Part shown: positions 1-7,366 of the stretch, piece after piece
How positions within the stretch are numbered: position 1 is the stretch's first letter
How the letters are laid out: every line of letters begins with the position of its first letter
Assembly (NCBI RefSeq): GCF_900100015.1
Contig: NZ_FNDD01000026.1
Location: 1-64,000, forward strand
Length of the DNA stretch: 64,000 nt
Reading direction: 5' to 3'
Origin: Vibrio xiamenensis
GTDB taxonomy: Bacteria > Pseudomonadota > Gammaproteobacteria > Enterobacterales > Vibrionaceae
Made by a program: the position numbers and the translations under genes
Notes under the pieces: model-generated
What the model saw: the letters and a program-made list of their open reading frames with translations, nothing else
Told to the model about the DNA's origin: nothing
Database searches by the model: none

Positions 1-151
1 ATTTTTAATGAGGCAACTTGACGAACTTTGGCATGTTTTACAGTTGGAGTGATTCAAGAATTTGAGCCGAAAATACTGATTTGCCGAAACCACAAAGCGA
101 ATGGCCAAAGAGATTAAATTTAGAGAAACCTAAAAATTTTGCCTTGTCGCA
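1..151 (-). pseudogene. Partial integron cassette, ORF-poor, paralogue of next cassette
   Basis: Truncated by the window edge. Read on the minus strand it can be aligned to the start of the cassette at 274-734: both contain the peptide-level pattern SAQxxESL followed by KFV, and both have the DNA block GAATGGCCAAAGAGA. Here the aligned frame is broken by stop codons, so it is either a decayed gene or a cassette that never coded for protein. It is the cassette body that ends at the attC at 152-273. No function can be assigned. Confidence 0.4.
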
Positions 152-273
152 TAACGCCGTGTTAAGGGGTGAGACAACGCTGCCGCCAAAGCGGATATGA
201 CCGCCTTAATCACATAAACCGATTTGAAGTGAAAGTGCCACGCGTTGACGAATCCCTCTTAAACACTTTGTTA
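152..273 (-). repeat. attC site (VCR-like) A
   Basis: Bounded by TAACGCC and TTTGTTA on the plus strand with inverted inner boxes (TGTTAAGG and CTTAAACA) and an imperfect palindromic body, the layout of Vibrio attC recombination sites. Cassettes here run on the minus strand, so the recombination point is in the GTTA at the 152 end. Confidence 0.85.
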
Positions 274-735
274 TGTTTTACCACAACTAATTCGCTCACA
301 TGGCAAAGAACTGAATTGAATAAGAAATTGTTTAACTTGCATCACACGATGTTGTGGAATTAACCGACAAAAGCGATAAATACAAATCGCGTAATTCCCA
401 GAAATTTGATTGAGGCAACTTTGATAGCTTTTAGCGAGCGATTGCATCCCTGTCAAAACAGCGAAAGACAAAACCCGAATTGCCGAAAGCCCCGCTGCAG
501 ATTTGCTAATTGGGAAACATAACCGAAGAGACTTTAAGCCAGCCCAATTTTCAACACACAGACGCGATTTCAGATTGAAGCAACTCACGAACTTTGAAGC
601 GTGATTATGTTTGAGGGATTCATGAACTTGGGCAGACAATATTGAATTGCTGAGGCAACTCGAACGAATGGCCAAAGAGACCAAAGAAATAAGCGCCAAG
701 AAACCTTTTATTTCTTCTAAATCAAAGTGAAACAT
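271..735 (-). CDS. Doubtful cassette ORF, unknown product
   Basis: An open frame of 154 codons fills this cassette and stops in the attC TAA. The protein is Ser/Leu/Cys-rich, has no recognisable domain, and resembles the many small 'hypothetical' ORFs annotated in Vibrio superintegrons. The related cassette at 1-151 has stops in the equivalent frame, and short DNA blocks (GAGGCAACT and GAACTTTG) recur several times, which argues for nucleotide-level rather than protein-level conservation. It may be a non-coding cassette. The start lies inside the preceding attC boundary, another reason for doubt. Confidence 0.25.
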   Translation of the reverse strand: MFHFDLEEIKGFLALISLVSLAIRSSCLSNSILSAQVHESLKHNHASKFVSCFNLKSRLCVENWAGLKSLRLCFPISKSAAGLSAIRVLSFAVLTGMQSLAKSYQSCLNQISGNYAICIYRFCRLIPQHRVMQVKQFLIQFSSLPCERISCGKT

Positions 736-853
736 AACGCCCTGTTAAGTAGTGAGGCATGCAATACAAATGTTTCTGCACTACTCCGTAAACACAAAAA
801 CCACTGCAAACCAAAACTGCCACGCGTGCCGAATCTGCTTGAACAGTTTGTTA
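735..853 (-). repeat. attC site (VCR-like) B
   Basis: TAACGCCCTGTTAAG at the left end and GAACAGTTTGTTA at the right end, 119 bp with palindromic arms. It is nearly the same sequence as the sites at 16633, 17164 and 17587, so one attC subtype is spread through the array. Confidence 0.9.
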
Positions 854-871
854 TACAAAATTTCGCGCGAC

Positions 872-1087
872 TTACTTTGAATCTTGACGCCTAATCCACT
901 CTTGGGAAGCGTCACCCATTGTTAAACCCACCGAACTTTTCATCCATTGCATGAAATCTCGGTCGAATTTAAATTGCTCACCAAATTTGGATTTAAAATA
1001 GCGGCGAACGTTTTGAGTTGTCTTGTAACTATCTGTAATGACTGTACCGTCATCAATATCATTTTTATGCCAATCAACCTTTTCCAT
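872..1087 (-). CDS. Small cassette protein, DUF6434-like
   Basis: A 71-residue protein starting MEKVDWHKND. The open frame extends upstream into the attC, but the ATG at 1087 has a GGAG about 11 bases before it, so I use that start. The pattern (W near the N-terminus, ITDSYKTTQNVRRYF, then FKFDRDFMQWMK) is what I recall for the DUF6434 family of small proteins, often found in mobile regions. Function unknown. It is a single-gene integron cassette transcribed on the minus strand like its neighbours and ends just before the attC at 735-853. Confidence 0.6.
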   Translation of the reverse strand: MEKVDWHKNDIDDGTVITDSYKTTQNVRRYFKSKFGEQFKFDRDFMQWMKSSVGLTMGDASQEWIRRQDSK

Positions 1088-1109
1088 GGTCTGATTTCTC
1101 CATTTTGTA

Positions 1110-1229
1110 TAACGCCCTGTTAAGGGGTGAGCAACGCAATATAGAAGCCGCCGCAAGCCACCTTAAACACTAAAACCAACGCATAGTGAAAATGCCACGC
1201 GTTGCGAATCCCTCTTGAACAGTTTGTTA
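1110..1229 (-). repeat. attC site (VCR-like) C
   Basis: TAACGCCCTGTTAAGG to CAGTTTGTTA, 120 bp. The inner sequence (GTGAGCAACGC and CACGCGTTGCG) is the second attC subtype, shared with the site at 15597-15714. Confidence 0.9.
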
Positions 1230-1240
1230 TGTGCAAACTT

Positions 1241-1513
1241 CTAGCTTGTAGATGACTGCTCAGCAACACTAACTTTAGGCTCTTTCTCTGGCGTCGACCA
1301 TTTGATGATTGCTCTAAGGTTCATTGAAAAAAAGATGATATTTGCAATTATCATTGCCACACTGCCAGTAAGATAACCAACTACTACCCAACTAGTGTTA
1401 CCGCACATCATTAAAATGAACCCGATTTTGTTCTTATTTCCAATTTGCCAAATTGCAAGAAACGTAAGTACCATTGCAACCCAGTCGATTCCATAGTACT
1501 GAAAATATTCCAT
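1241..1513 (-). CDS. Small cassette membrane protein, three predicted TM segments
   Basis: A 90-residue protein starting MEYFQYYGID, with a strong ribosome binding site (GGAGGA) 6 bases upstream; the longer frame up to 1570 runs through attC sequence and is rejected. Three hydrophobic segments (about residues 9-20, 29-45 and 50-68) are joined by short loops. The WVAMVLTFLAIWQIG plus GN.SWVVVGYLTG layout resembles small PnuC/SWEET-like transporter halves, but I do not claim a substrate. Hydrophobic small cassette genes are common in Vibrio arrays. It ends just before attC C. Confidence 0.6.
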   Translation of the reverse strand: MEYFQYYGIDWVAMVLTFLAIWQIGNKNKIGFILMMCGNTSWVVVGYLTGSVAMIIANIIFFSMNLRAIIKWSTPEKEPKVSVAEQSSTS

Positions 1514-1529
1514 TTTTCCTCCAAGCACA

Positions 1530-1551
1530 TAACGCCCTGTTAAGGCGTGAC
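1530..1551 (-). repeat. Truncated attC remnant D
   Basis: TAACGCCCTGTTAAGGCGTGAC, the outer box of an attC, is followed directly by AT-rich sequence with no partner half. The remaining 100 bp of the site are missing. It lies just left of the island, so an original cassette probably lost its body here. Confidence 0.7.
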
Positions 1552-1620
1552 AAAAATTATAACATATCAATTAAAATCAATAAGTTAAATAGAAAATTTA
1601 TACATAAAACAAAGCATATA

Positions 1621-1635
1621 TAGCAAATATGTAGC
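1621..1635 (+). repeat. Left attachment repeat of the island (att core)
   Basis: TAGCAAATATGTAGC, identical to 15455-15469 next to the integrase gene. The two copies bracket all island genes, as expected of a duplicated att core after site-specific integration. Confidence 0.65.
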
Positions 1636-2023
1636 TTTACAATTGCCCAAGAACTATAAACATCGCTTTTCTGCTCTCAGGCACTCTTTTGGACATTTCC
1701 AATTTAAGATGACGGGCTGTTTTCTGCCCTATCGATAAGTTTTAGTATCCCAAACGTAATAAGGCACCGCTGATCGCAGTGCATGAAATGCAAGAAAATG
1801 GACAATTCCTGTCATCGGTACTCTCCACGGGTATATTTGTTTTATACAGAATTCATCGCAAGAATGCAGTGTCTGGATCATTCCCTGATTTGCCGACTTC
1901 CCAAAACAAGTTGCTAGTCCGAAATGTGCTCGTTTGATTCTAACGTGCTATCCGTATGGTGCACCCCGAATACGAACTTACCCCTTCCGGATATGGTCTG
2001 AAAGTAGTTTGGGTATAGTCATA

Positions 2024-2046
2024 TAGGTATACCTAACGGGTACACC
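2024..2046. promoter_or_regulatory. Candidate operator upstream of ATPase-TOPRIM gene
   Basis: TAGGTATACCTA (2024-2035) is a perfect 12-bp palindrome, followed 13 bp on by the related GGTACACC (2039-2046). A TATAAT at 2083-2088 follows. Two spaced copies of a dyad just upstream of a promoter suggest a repressor site for the gene at 2145; the regulator is unknown. Confidence 0.45.
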
Positions 2047-2144
2047 TATCACATTTACTTTAGTCAAAGATTAACATATGCATATAATGGCAATGTAGGT
2101 AGTGTTTATTAAACCGTGTTATTGGCTAGATTAGGGTATCGACA

Positions 2145-4079
2145 ATGGAACTTGGATTAGATGTTCAACTCACAGGAACAAAAGACTTGAACGGATTTTT
2201 GCTTGAGAAGCCCGTGAGCAGCTTGGATACGATAGTTATGGTTTTAACAGGAAGAAACGGCTCAGGAAAAACCAGATTTATTGAAAGTGTTAGTAATGGA
2301 TCTACTCAAATATCCATTAACGGGTCACCCTTAGATAAGGCTAGCATTTCGTATATAAAACAATCAGCTCTTAATCCAAACCTTGGGAATGTTTATAACC
2401 ATTCAAATAGTCAACAACGACTTACAGCTGCTTTGAGCTTTTATAATAGTGTTAAGCATGACTTCGATCTTCCTTTTGATAGAAGTAAATCTCAAGCACA
2501 TGACCGAAGAAATGAAAGTAATACTTTAAATTATGAGCAGCTTTACAACCTTTGTTCAGCAATATCAAAGAAAATGGACAAGCCTGCCTCAGAGCTTAGT
2601 CATGACGATATAATACTAAATTATGAAGAGCCTTCTAACAATATCCTTGGGGTTCAGAATATATCGACTATCTTTAATCAGTATATCCAGAGGCAGCACC
2701 TAAATAAGTATAATAAGTGGCTGAATACAGTTGAAAATGAAGATGTTAAGTTCTTTTCGGATGTTGAGTTTGTAGATAAGTTTGGAGACAAACCATGGAT
2801 TGTAATAAATAAAATACTTGACGAAACTTTTGATGGTAAATTTAAGTTCAATGTCCCTGACGAAGATTCAAAAAGCTACTCTTTTCAAGCTAGTTTGATT
2901 AATACAGAAGACGGAAAAGACTCTGTTCTATCAGTTCAGCAGCTTTCATCAGGTGAAAAAACACTGCTATGGTTAGCGCTAACTTTGTTTAATACTCAGT
3001 ACTACGAGGTGGAATTTACAAAGGCACCTAAGGTTTTGCTTATCGATGAGCCAGATGCTTTTCTGCACCCCAAGATGGTTGTGAAAATGTATAAAGCACT
3101 AGAGTCCTTTAGCAAAAGCTTTGGTTCTATAGTTATTATTAGTACGCATTCACCAACTACTGTAGCTTTATCACCAAAAGATAGCGTATTTCTAGTTGAA
3201 AATAATAATCTTAAACTTATTGAAAAAGATGAAGGGATCGCTGAGCTTTTAGATGGTGTAACACAAATATCAATTAGTCCAGATAATAGACGTCAAGTTT
3301 TCGTTGAGAGTCAGTATGATGCAGATGTATATCAAAGTATCTACTATAGATTAATGAACTCCTCAAGGTTAATCGACCCTAAAGTATCATTGAGCTTTGT
3401 TAGTTCAGGTCCAAAAATGCCAAGTCAGCAACTAATGGATAAGGCGAAGCAAATTCTCCAAGTTACTGATGAGAACCTGCTCAGTGAGTTTACAGAATCA
3501 ATTAATGGAATTGGCAACTGTGTGCAGGTATTAGGTCAAGTAGAGGCACTTCTTAATAACGACAGTAAAACCGTTAGAGGTATTATTGATTGGGATCTAA
3601 AGAACAGGCCTAAAAAAGGTATCTCTATATTAGCTGAAGATTATGCTTACTCTATTGAAAATATAACGTTAGATCCTGTCTGTATAAACTTACTCCTTCA
3701 TGTGGATAAAAATCATACTATGTCTGATATATGTGGCTCTGAAGTCAACTGGCATGAATTTATTGAAAATGACCAGCTTTTACAAGTTAGTATAGATAGA
3801 TTGATATTTAAGGTGCTCGGAAGAGATAGTAATAAAGATGCAGTTCTAGCCTATACATCAGGTTTAAAACTATATACAGATAGGGATTACCTAAGAATGA
3901 ATGGTCACGCTCTTGAGCGGAAAATTAAAGAAAAATATCCAGAACTAAATGCATACTGCAAAAAAGGTAGAGATGGAGATCTGAAGTGTACCATCGTTAA
4001 CAAGGTTATGATTACACTTTCAAATTGTAAGTTTATTCCTGTTGAGTACGAGAAAGTTATAGCAGACGTTCAAAAGTGA
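2145..4079 (+). CDS. OLD-like AAA ATPase with C-terminal TOPRIM-like domain
   Basis: A 644-residue protein. Residues 35-43 hold a Walker A loop (GRNGSGKT), about 267 an ABC-type signature (SSGEK), about 296-308 Walker B (LLIDEPDAFLHP), and about 334 the H-loop STHSP. After the ATPase comes a region with an acidic residue in VFVESQYDAD (about 385) and a DxD in GIIDWDLK (about 480), the pattern of TOPRIM nucleases as in OLD and GajA proteins. Likely role: nucleotide-gated nuclease in anti-phage defence (inference). It stands alone, on the opposite strand to the next genes, with a candidate repressor site upstream. A fused TOPRIM makes a separate effector unnecessary. Confidence 0.75.
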   Translation: MELGLDVQLTGTKDLNGFLLEKPVSSLDTIVMVLTGRNGSGKTRFIESVSNGSTQISINGSPLDKASISYIKQSALNPNLGNVYNHSNSQQRLTAALSFYNSVKHDFDLPFDRSKSQAHDRRNESNTLNYEQLYNLCSAISKKMDKPASELSHDDIILNYEEPSNNILGVQNISTIFNQYIQRQHLNKYNKWLNTVENEDVKFFSDVEFVDKFGDKPWIVINKILDETFDGKFKFNVPDEDSKSYSFQASLINTEDGKDSVLSVQQLSSGEKTLLWLALTLFNTQYYEVEFTKAPKVLLIDEPDAFLHPKMVVKMYKALESFSKSFGSIVIISTHSPTTVALSPKDSVFLVENNNLKLIEKDEGIAELLDGVTQISISPDNRRQVFVESQYDADVYQSIYYRLMNSSRLIDPKVSLSFVSSGPKMPSQQLMDKAKQILQVTDENLLSEFTESINGIGNCVQVLGQVEALLNNDSKTVRGIIDWDLKNRPKKGISILAEDYAYSIENITLDPVCINLLLHVDKNHTMSDICGSEVNWHEFIENDQLLQVSIDRLIFKVLGRDSNKDAVLAYTSGLKLYTDRDYLRMNGHALERKIKEKYPELNAYCKKGRDGDLKCTIVNKVMITLSNCKFIPVEYEKVIADVQK

Positions 4080-4431
4080 TGAGCTCGGAATGTTACTTAT
4101 CAGGGAACAATGAAGTACAAACTTTAAAGTGATTTAATTCTTAAATGGTTGATTTTAAATATTTTAGACTTAGTATCTAGCACTCGAGAGTTCGAATCTA
4201 CTTAAGCGGGCTACATGATCTTTTTGTATTTACTTAATGAGCAGTGGATAACTCAGCTTTTCCAATTCTGAGTTACCTCTCCCCCGCAGATTTGCATAAC
4301 GATGCAGGCACGAATGATCAAGCTGACTCGAAGATGGACAGAAACGGTTTAGAGACAGAACCCGATATTGTCCGTACCAGATTAGAAGAAGTATCTTGAA
4401 ACTTTAAATGCTATTTAGGATTCCAGTTAAA
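4080..4431. other. Gene-free region between convergent defence genes
   Basis: No ORF supported. It contains an inverted repeat AACTCAG/CTGAGTT (4250-4256 with 4268-4274) without a clear T-tract, which may end transcription from either side. A tRNA T-arm-like string at 4188-4199 does not extend into a tRNA. Confidence 0.4.
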
Positions 4432-5181
4432 TCATTGGTTTCTTATGCTTTCGATTAGAAAACATTCAAACTTTTCAGCTTCTGAGCAACGGGACTTAAC
4501 AGTTTGAAAATTATTATAAACTCGATCCGCATAGTTCAAATATTGACTATCTTTTTTGGCTAACCTGTCCACACCTTTTTTCTTCTTAGAAGAAAAGCCT
4601 AGTGAAATCAACCTATCTTCCAAGTTGACAATCTCTTCATAATTGAATCCTGTTCCTAAATCAGAAAACACATTTTCAGATGGGTCATACAGCGCTAATA
4701 ACCATGTTTCCATTGCATAACTAGGTAGCAAGAAAACAGGCTTTTCCTCTGAAGTTTCAGATTCGTTAATCCAATTAAAAAGGGCTTTTTCGCAAAACTC
4801 TCTTCTACCTAATGCGGTATTGGGGAAGCGTTCGTCTAAATCAGTGATATGTTCTGCGATATCAGTATCCATCTGAATAATCAAACCATCGGCACTAGTT
4901 TTAACCAGTGCTTTCCAAGTTCTACGTTTGGCTAACTCTACGAAATGAGGAGCTATACTGGCAAAATCGTCATCTGATTTTACTCTCCAAGATTTACACC
5001 AAGTCCTTACTGCATTCCATCCATGAGCTGGCCATTCTCCAGTGGTCGCATCTCTTTGTGGTGACAACTCTTGAATTGTAACTTCAGCCCCCAAGTCTTT
5101 ACCCAACTTACTAGATAACCTTTTTAAAAAAGCAACATCGGTGGGACCTTCACATACTAACAAGTATTTGAGTTTCTTCAT
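4432..5181 (-). CDS. DUF4276-type TOPRIM-like protein, partner of ATPase
   Basis: A 249-residue protein. LLVCEGPTDVAFL (residues 7-19) gives the first acidic residue and IIQMDTD (about 101-107) a DxD pair, the TOPRIM signature; AMETWLLA (about 156-163) matches the conserved ExW motif I associate with DUF4276/RloB-like proteins. It starts one base after the stop of the upstream ATPase gene, so the two are translationally coupled. Such ATPase plus TOPRIM-like pairs (RloA/RloB, AbiLi/AbiLii) are phage-defence or abortive-infection modules, where the second protein is the likely nuclease effector. Substrate and trigger are unknown. Confidence 0.75.
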   Translation of the reverse strand: MKKLKYLLVCEGPTDVAFLKRLSSKLGKDLGAEVTIQELSPQRDATTGEWPAHGWNAVRTWCKSWRVKSDDDFASIAPHFVELAKRRTWKALVKTSADGLIIQMDTDIAEHITDLDERFPNTALGRREFCEKALFNWINESETSEEKPVFLLPSYAMETWLLALYDPSENVFSDLGTGFNYEEIVNLEDRLISLGFSSKKKKGVDRLAKKDSQYLNYADRVYNNFQTVKSRCSEAEKFECFLIESIRNQ

Positions 5182-5182
5182 T

Positions 5183-6373
5183 TTAAATACCTGTATTTAA
5201 TCCACCAAATGCTCCCGACAACCAAATTTCAGAAAGCTTCAACCCAAAATACTGTTTCTCCCAATCTTCTTTCGTCATTCCTTCCGGGGGCGACATTCTA
5301 TCGATAACAGTCTGACCATCCTCACCTCTACTTACTACGAATAATCGATGGTCTGGATTAAATAGATCAACAGCATCTAATGTCGTTGGGTTGTGAGTTG
5401 TAAGCATGACTTGTTTAGAACTATCACCCTGAATATATTCCGCTATATGACCCATAAGGTTTTTCACCAAACCTGGATTCAGAGCACTGTCAATATTATC
5501 TAGCGCAAAAAAATCAGGTGAGTCTTTATGTGCCAGAAGAGCTAAAACAAACAGAATAAATAGTGCACCTTCACTAACGTCATAAGCATATAGGTCGTTA
5601 AAGTTAGTTTTCATAAACTTATCTTTATAACTAACAACTCGCCGTCCAATTGTCATATGTTCAGACATAAGATCACTATTTGGCTGCGATGAAGTACCAA
5701 CTTCCTTAAACCAGTCGAGTAACTTAAAGAATCGTTGAAGTTCTTTCCTTTTTGATATATCGGCCATTATTTCATTTAATGACTCTGCGAGACGTCCACC
5801 ATAAAGCCCTAAAGGGGACTTATTGCTGTTATCTGTTGCAACACCTCTCAAAATAGGTGTTGAAGGAGCGAATATCGCAAACTGCTCCAAAACACTTAGA
5901 TCATCAATATCGCTTTCAAACGAACGATATAAAGGAATAATGCTTTTCTCTCTATCTAGCTTGTTTTTTATTTGGCTTCCTAAAATCGTCGCTCCATTAT
6001 TCGAACGACCACAAACTGATTTTCCATTTTTTTTAAGGGATTCAGCATTATACGAAAAGCCATCTACTGCATTAACGCTCATTTTATAACACAGTGACTC
6101 AGTTTCTGCTTCAATAGAAAACGTATTTCTTCGGTCTTTATTACGCAATGACGTCCGAAATATCTTGGGAGAAGATAGGCGAGCCCCACGCCTTGATAGC
6201 CTTTCATAATCAATTCCCCCTTCGACTGAAGCGGAAAGCATTGCAATAGATTCTAGTAAGTTGCTCTTACCAGCACCATTTGTACCGATAAAGACATTCA
6301 ATCTACCTAAATCAATATCCTGATCATATATGGATTTAAATCCTTTGATAGTTAGACGCTTAATATGTGCCAT
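5183..6373 (-). CDS. AAA ATPase (SMC/ABC-like), first gene of RloAB/AbiL-like pair
   Basis: A 396-residue protein. It opens with the SMC-like IKGFKSI motif and a Walker A loop GTNGAGKSN (about residues 30-38), followed by an ABC-like SEGALF segment and TTHNP near the C-terminus. Walker B reads FFALDNIDSALNP: the usual DEP is DNI, so the catalytic glutamate is replaced by asparagine. This may slow hydrolysis, suiting a sensor that holds ATP until triggered (inference). The gene is cotranscribed with the DUF4276 gene one base downstream. A palindrome GGTAGTTACTACC lies about 52 bp before its start. Confidence 0.8.
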   Translation of the reverse strand: MAHIKRLTIKGFKSIYDQDIDLGRLNVFIGTNGAGKSNLLESIAMLSASVEGGIDYERLSRRGARLSSPKIFRTSLRNKDRRNTFSIEAETESLCYKMSVNAVDGFSYNAESLKKNGKSVCGRSNNGATILGSQIKNKLDREKSIIPLYRSFESDIDDLSVLEQFAIFAPSTPILRGVATDNSNKSPLGLYGGRLAESLNEIMADISKRKELQRFFKLLDWFKEVGTSSQPNSDLMSEHMTIGRRVVSYKDKFMKTNFNDLYAYDVSEGALFILFVLALLAHKDSPDFFALDNIDSALNPGLVKNLMGHIAEYIQGDSSKQVMLTTHNPTTLDAVDLFNPDHRLFVVSRGEDGQTVIDRMSPPEGMTKEDWEKQYFGLKLSEIWLSGAFGGLNTGI

Positions 6374-6424
6374 TTACAAGAATCTCATTTTTAACTTATT
6401 GTCGGCATTATAGTTTCTTTCTAG

Positions 6425-6437
6425 GGTAGTTACTACC
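6425..6437. promoter_or_regulatory. Palindrome upstream of ATPase gene (operator candidate, copy 1)
   Basis: GGTAGTTACTACC, a perfect 6-1-6 inverted repeat. The inner 11 bases GTAGTTACTAC recur at 7297-7307 upstream of the next minus-strand gene. A minus-strand TATAAT (6407-6412) lies between this copy and the ATPase start, so the site falls near the -35 region. Confidence 0.5.
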
Positions 6438-6574
6438 TCAAGGAGCCAACCAAATGATATGGACTCCCTCAACTTGAGGCACAACATGCCAGAGTTATTC
6501 CTTCAGATAACTTTAAGTAAGACAAATCAACGTGAATAGAGAGTGGACGGAGCCTTTGATCTAAATTGGAAAGG

Positions 6575-6598
6575 GGCACTTCTGAGTTACGAAGTGCC
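6575..6598 (-). terminator. Hairpin downstream of unknown gene
   Basis: GGCACTTC and GAAGTGCC form an 8-bp stem with an 8-base loop, between the 6664 gene's end and the ATPase promoter. There is only a weak T-stretch, so a terminator is possible but not certain. Confidence 0.35.
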
Positions 6599-6663
6599 AT
6601 CTGTGAAAGTTCTGGACAGCAATGAGTTAGCCATGTTAGCCCGAAGCTGGGCTAAATTACTTG

Positions 6664-7233
6664 CTAATGATGCAAGCCTTTACCTCCACCCTTCGTTTGA
6701 GAGTATGCATGTGAAGTATCATTGCCATACTTCTTCCAGCGATTACCTTCGGACAGTACAGAACTGGCATGGAATTCATCAGGTTCAGCTTCACGCTGGA
6801 ATGCCTGACGATATTCTTCCTTGATTCGTCGCTTTTTCTCGGTGAATGTTTTGTAGCTATTATATTTATCAGCAACTGTATGAGTTACGAAAGCCCCATT
6901 AAAGAATTTATAGGACAAAGACGAAGACTTAAAGGTTAGTATCTCGCCATTTATATCAACATCAAGATAAACCGCATTCCCAGCCTCACGCACATCTAGT
7001 ACAGGACCATCCCCAAAGGTTTTGTGCGAAAGAATTATGTTGTGCTCTTTTTCGTAAACATCAAGGAAGTCCTTACCAAGAAAATTTAGCGCTAGCATAC
7101 AGTTCGGGGAAGTATGACTAATATGAGTGTCATCTAACTTAGTAGTTAGCGCTATATCGGATTTAATGTCAGGTGCTTTTTTTGGGGAGAAGAACTGACT
7201 AATTACATTCCTAAGCTTTCTTAACATATACAT
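6664..7233 (-). CDS. Island protein of unknown function
   Basis: A protein of 189 residues (187 if the second ATG at 7227 is used). It has a basic N-terminus (MLRKLRNVISQFFSPKK), a hydrophilic middle with beta-like stretches (VYLDVDINGEILTFK), and a charged C-terminus ending in a Gly/Lys/His-rich tail. No signal peptide, membrane segment or recognised domain. It lies between the ATPase pair and the Mrr-like nuclease and shares an upstream palindrome with the ATPase gene, so it may belong to the same regulon. The plus-strand open frame at 6543-6824 overlaps it and looks like a shadow. Confidence 0.55.
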   Translation of the reverse strand: MYMLRKLRNVISQFFSPKKAPDIKSDIALTTKLDDTHISHTSPNCMLALNFLGKDFLDVYEKEHNIILSHKTFGDGPVLDVREAGNAVYLDVDINGEILTFKSSSLSYKFFNGAFVTHTVADKYNSYKTFTEKKRRIKEEYRQAFQREAEPDEFHASSVLSEGNRWKKYGNDTSHAYSQTKGGGKGLHH

Positions 7234-7295
7234 GTTCTATTCTACTTCTTCGCATACAAACATACAGGTTGATTTCTATTAATAGTAACTGCCTG

Positions 7296-7308
7296 AGTAG
7301 TTACTACT
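7296..7308. promoter_or_regulatory. Palindrome upstream of unknown gene (operator candidate, copy 2)
   Basis: AGTAGTTACTACT, a perfect 6-1-6 inverted repeat with the same 11-base core as 6425-6437, 63 bp before the start of the 6664-7233 gene. TAGTAAC at 7283-7289 repeats part of it. Confidence 0.5.
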
Positions 7309-7366
7309 GATAACTCTAACTAAACAGAAAGGGGCAATTCCTTTCTAGTTAATGCATTCCCATTCA

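Larger units (their letters stand above)
1552..2144. other. Gene-free region holding left island end and upstream region of ATPase gene
   Basis: No credible ORF. 1552-1620 is very AT-rich flank. 1621-1635 is the left copy of the 15-bp direct repeat. The rest is island sequence, ending in a palindromic operator candidate (2024-2046) and a TATAAT at 2083-2088 before the ATPase gene at 2145. Confidence 0.5.

Noticed and set aside
4181..4215. tRNA T-arm-like string (GTTCGAATC) possibly a tRNA fragment
   Set aside because: Stem bases around it do not pair and no anticodon or acceptor arms are found.
6543..6824. Plus-strand open frame overlapping the unknown minus-strand gene
   Set aside because: No ribosome binding site or domain, and the minus-strand gene with its palindrome explains the region better.
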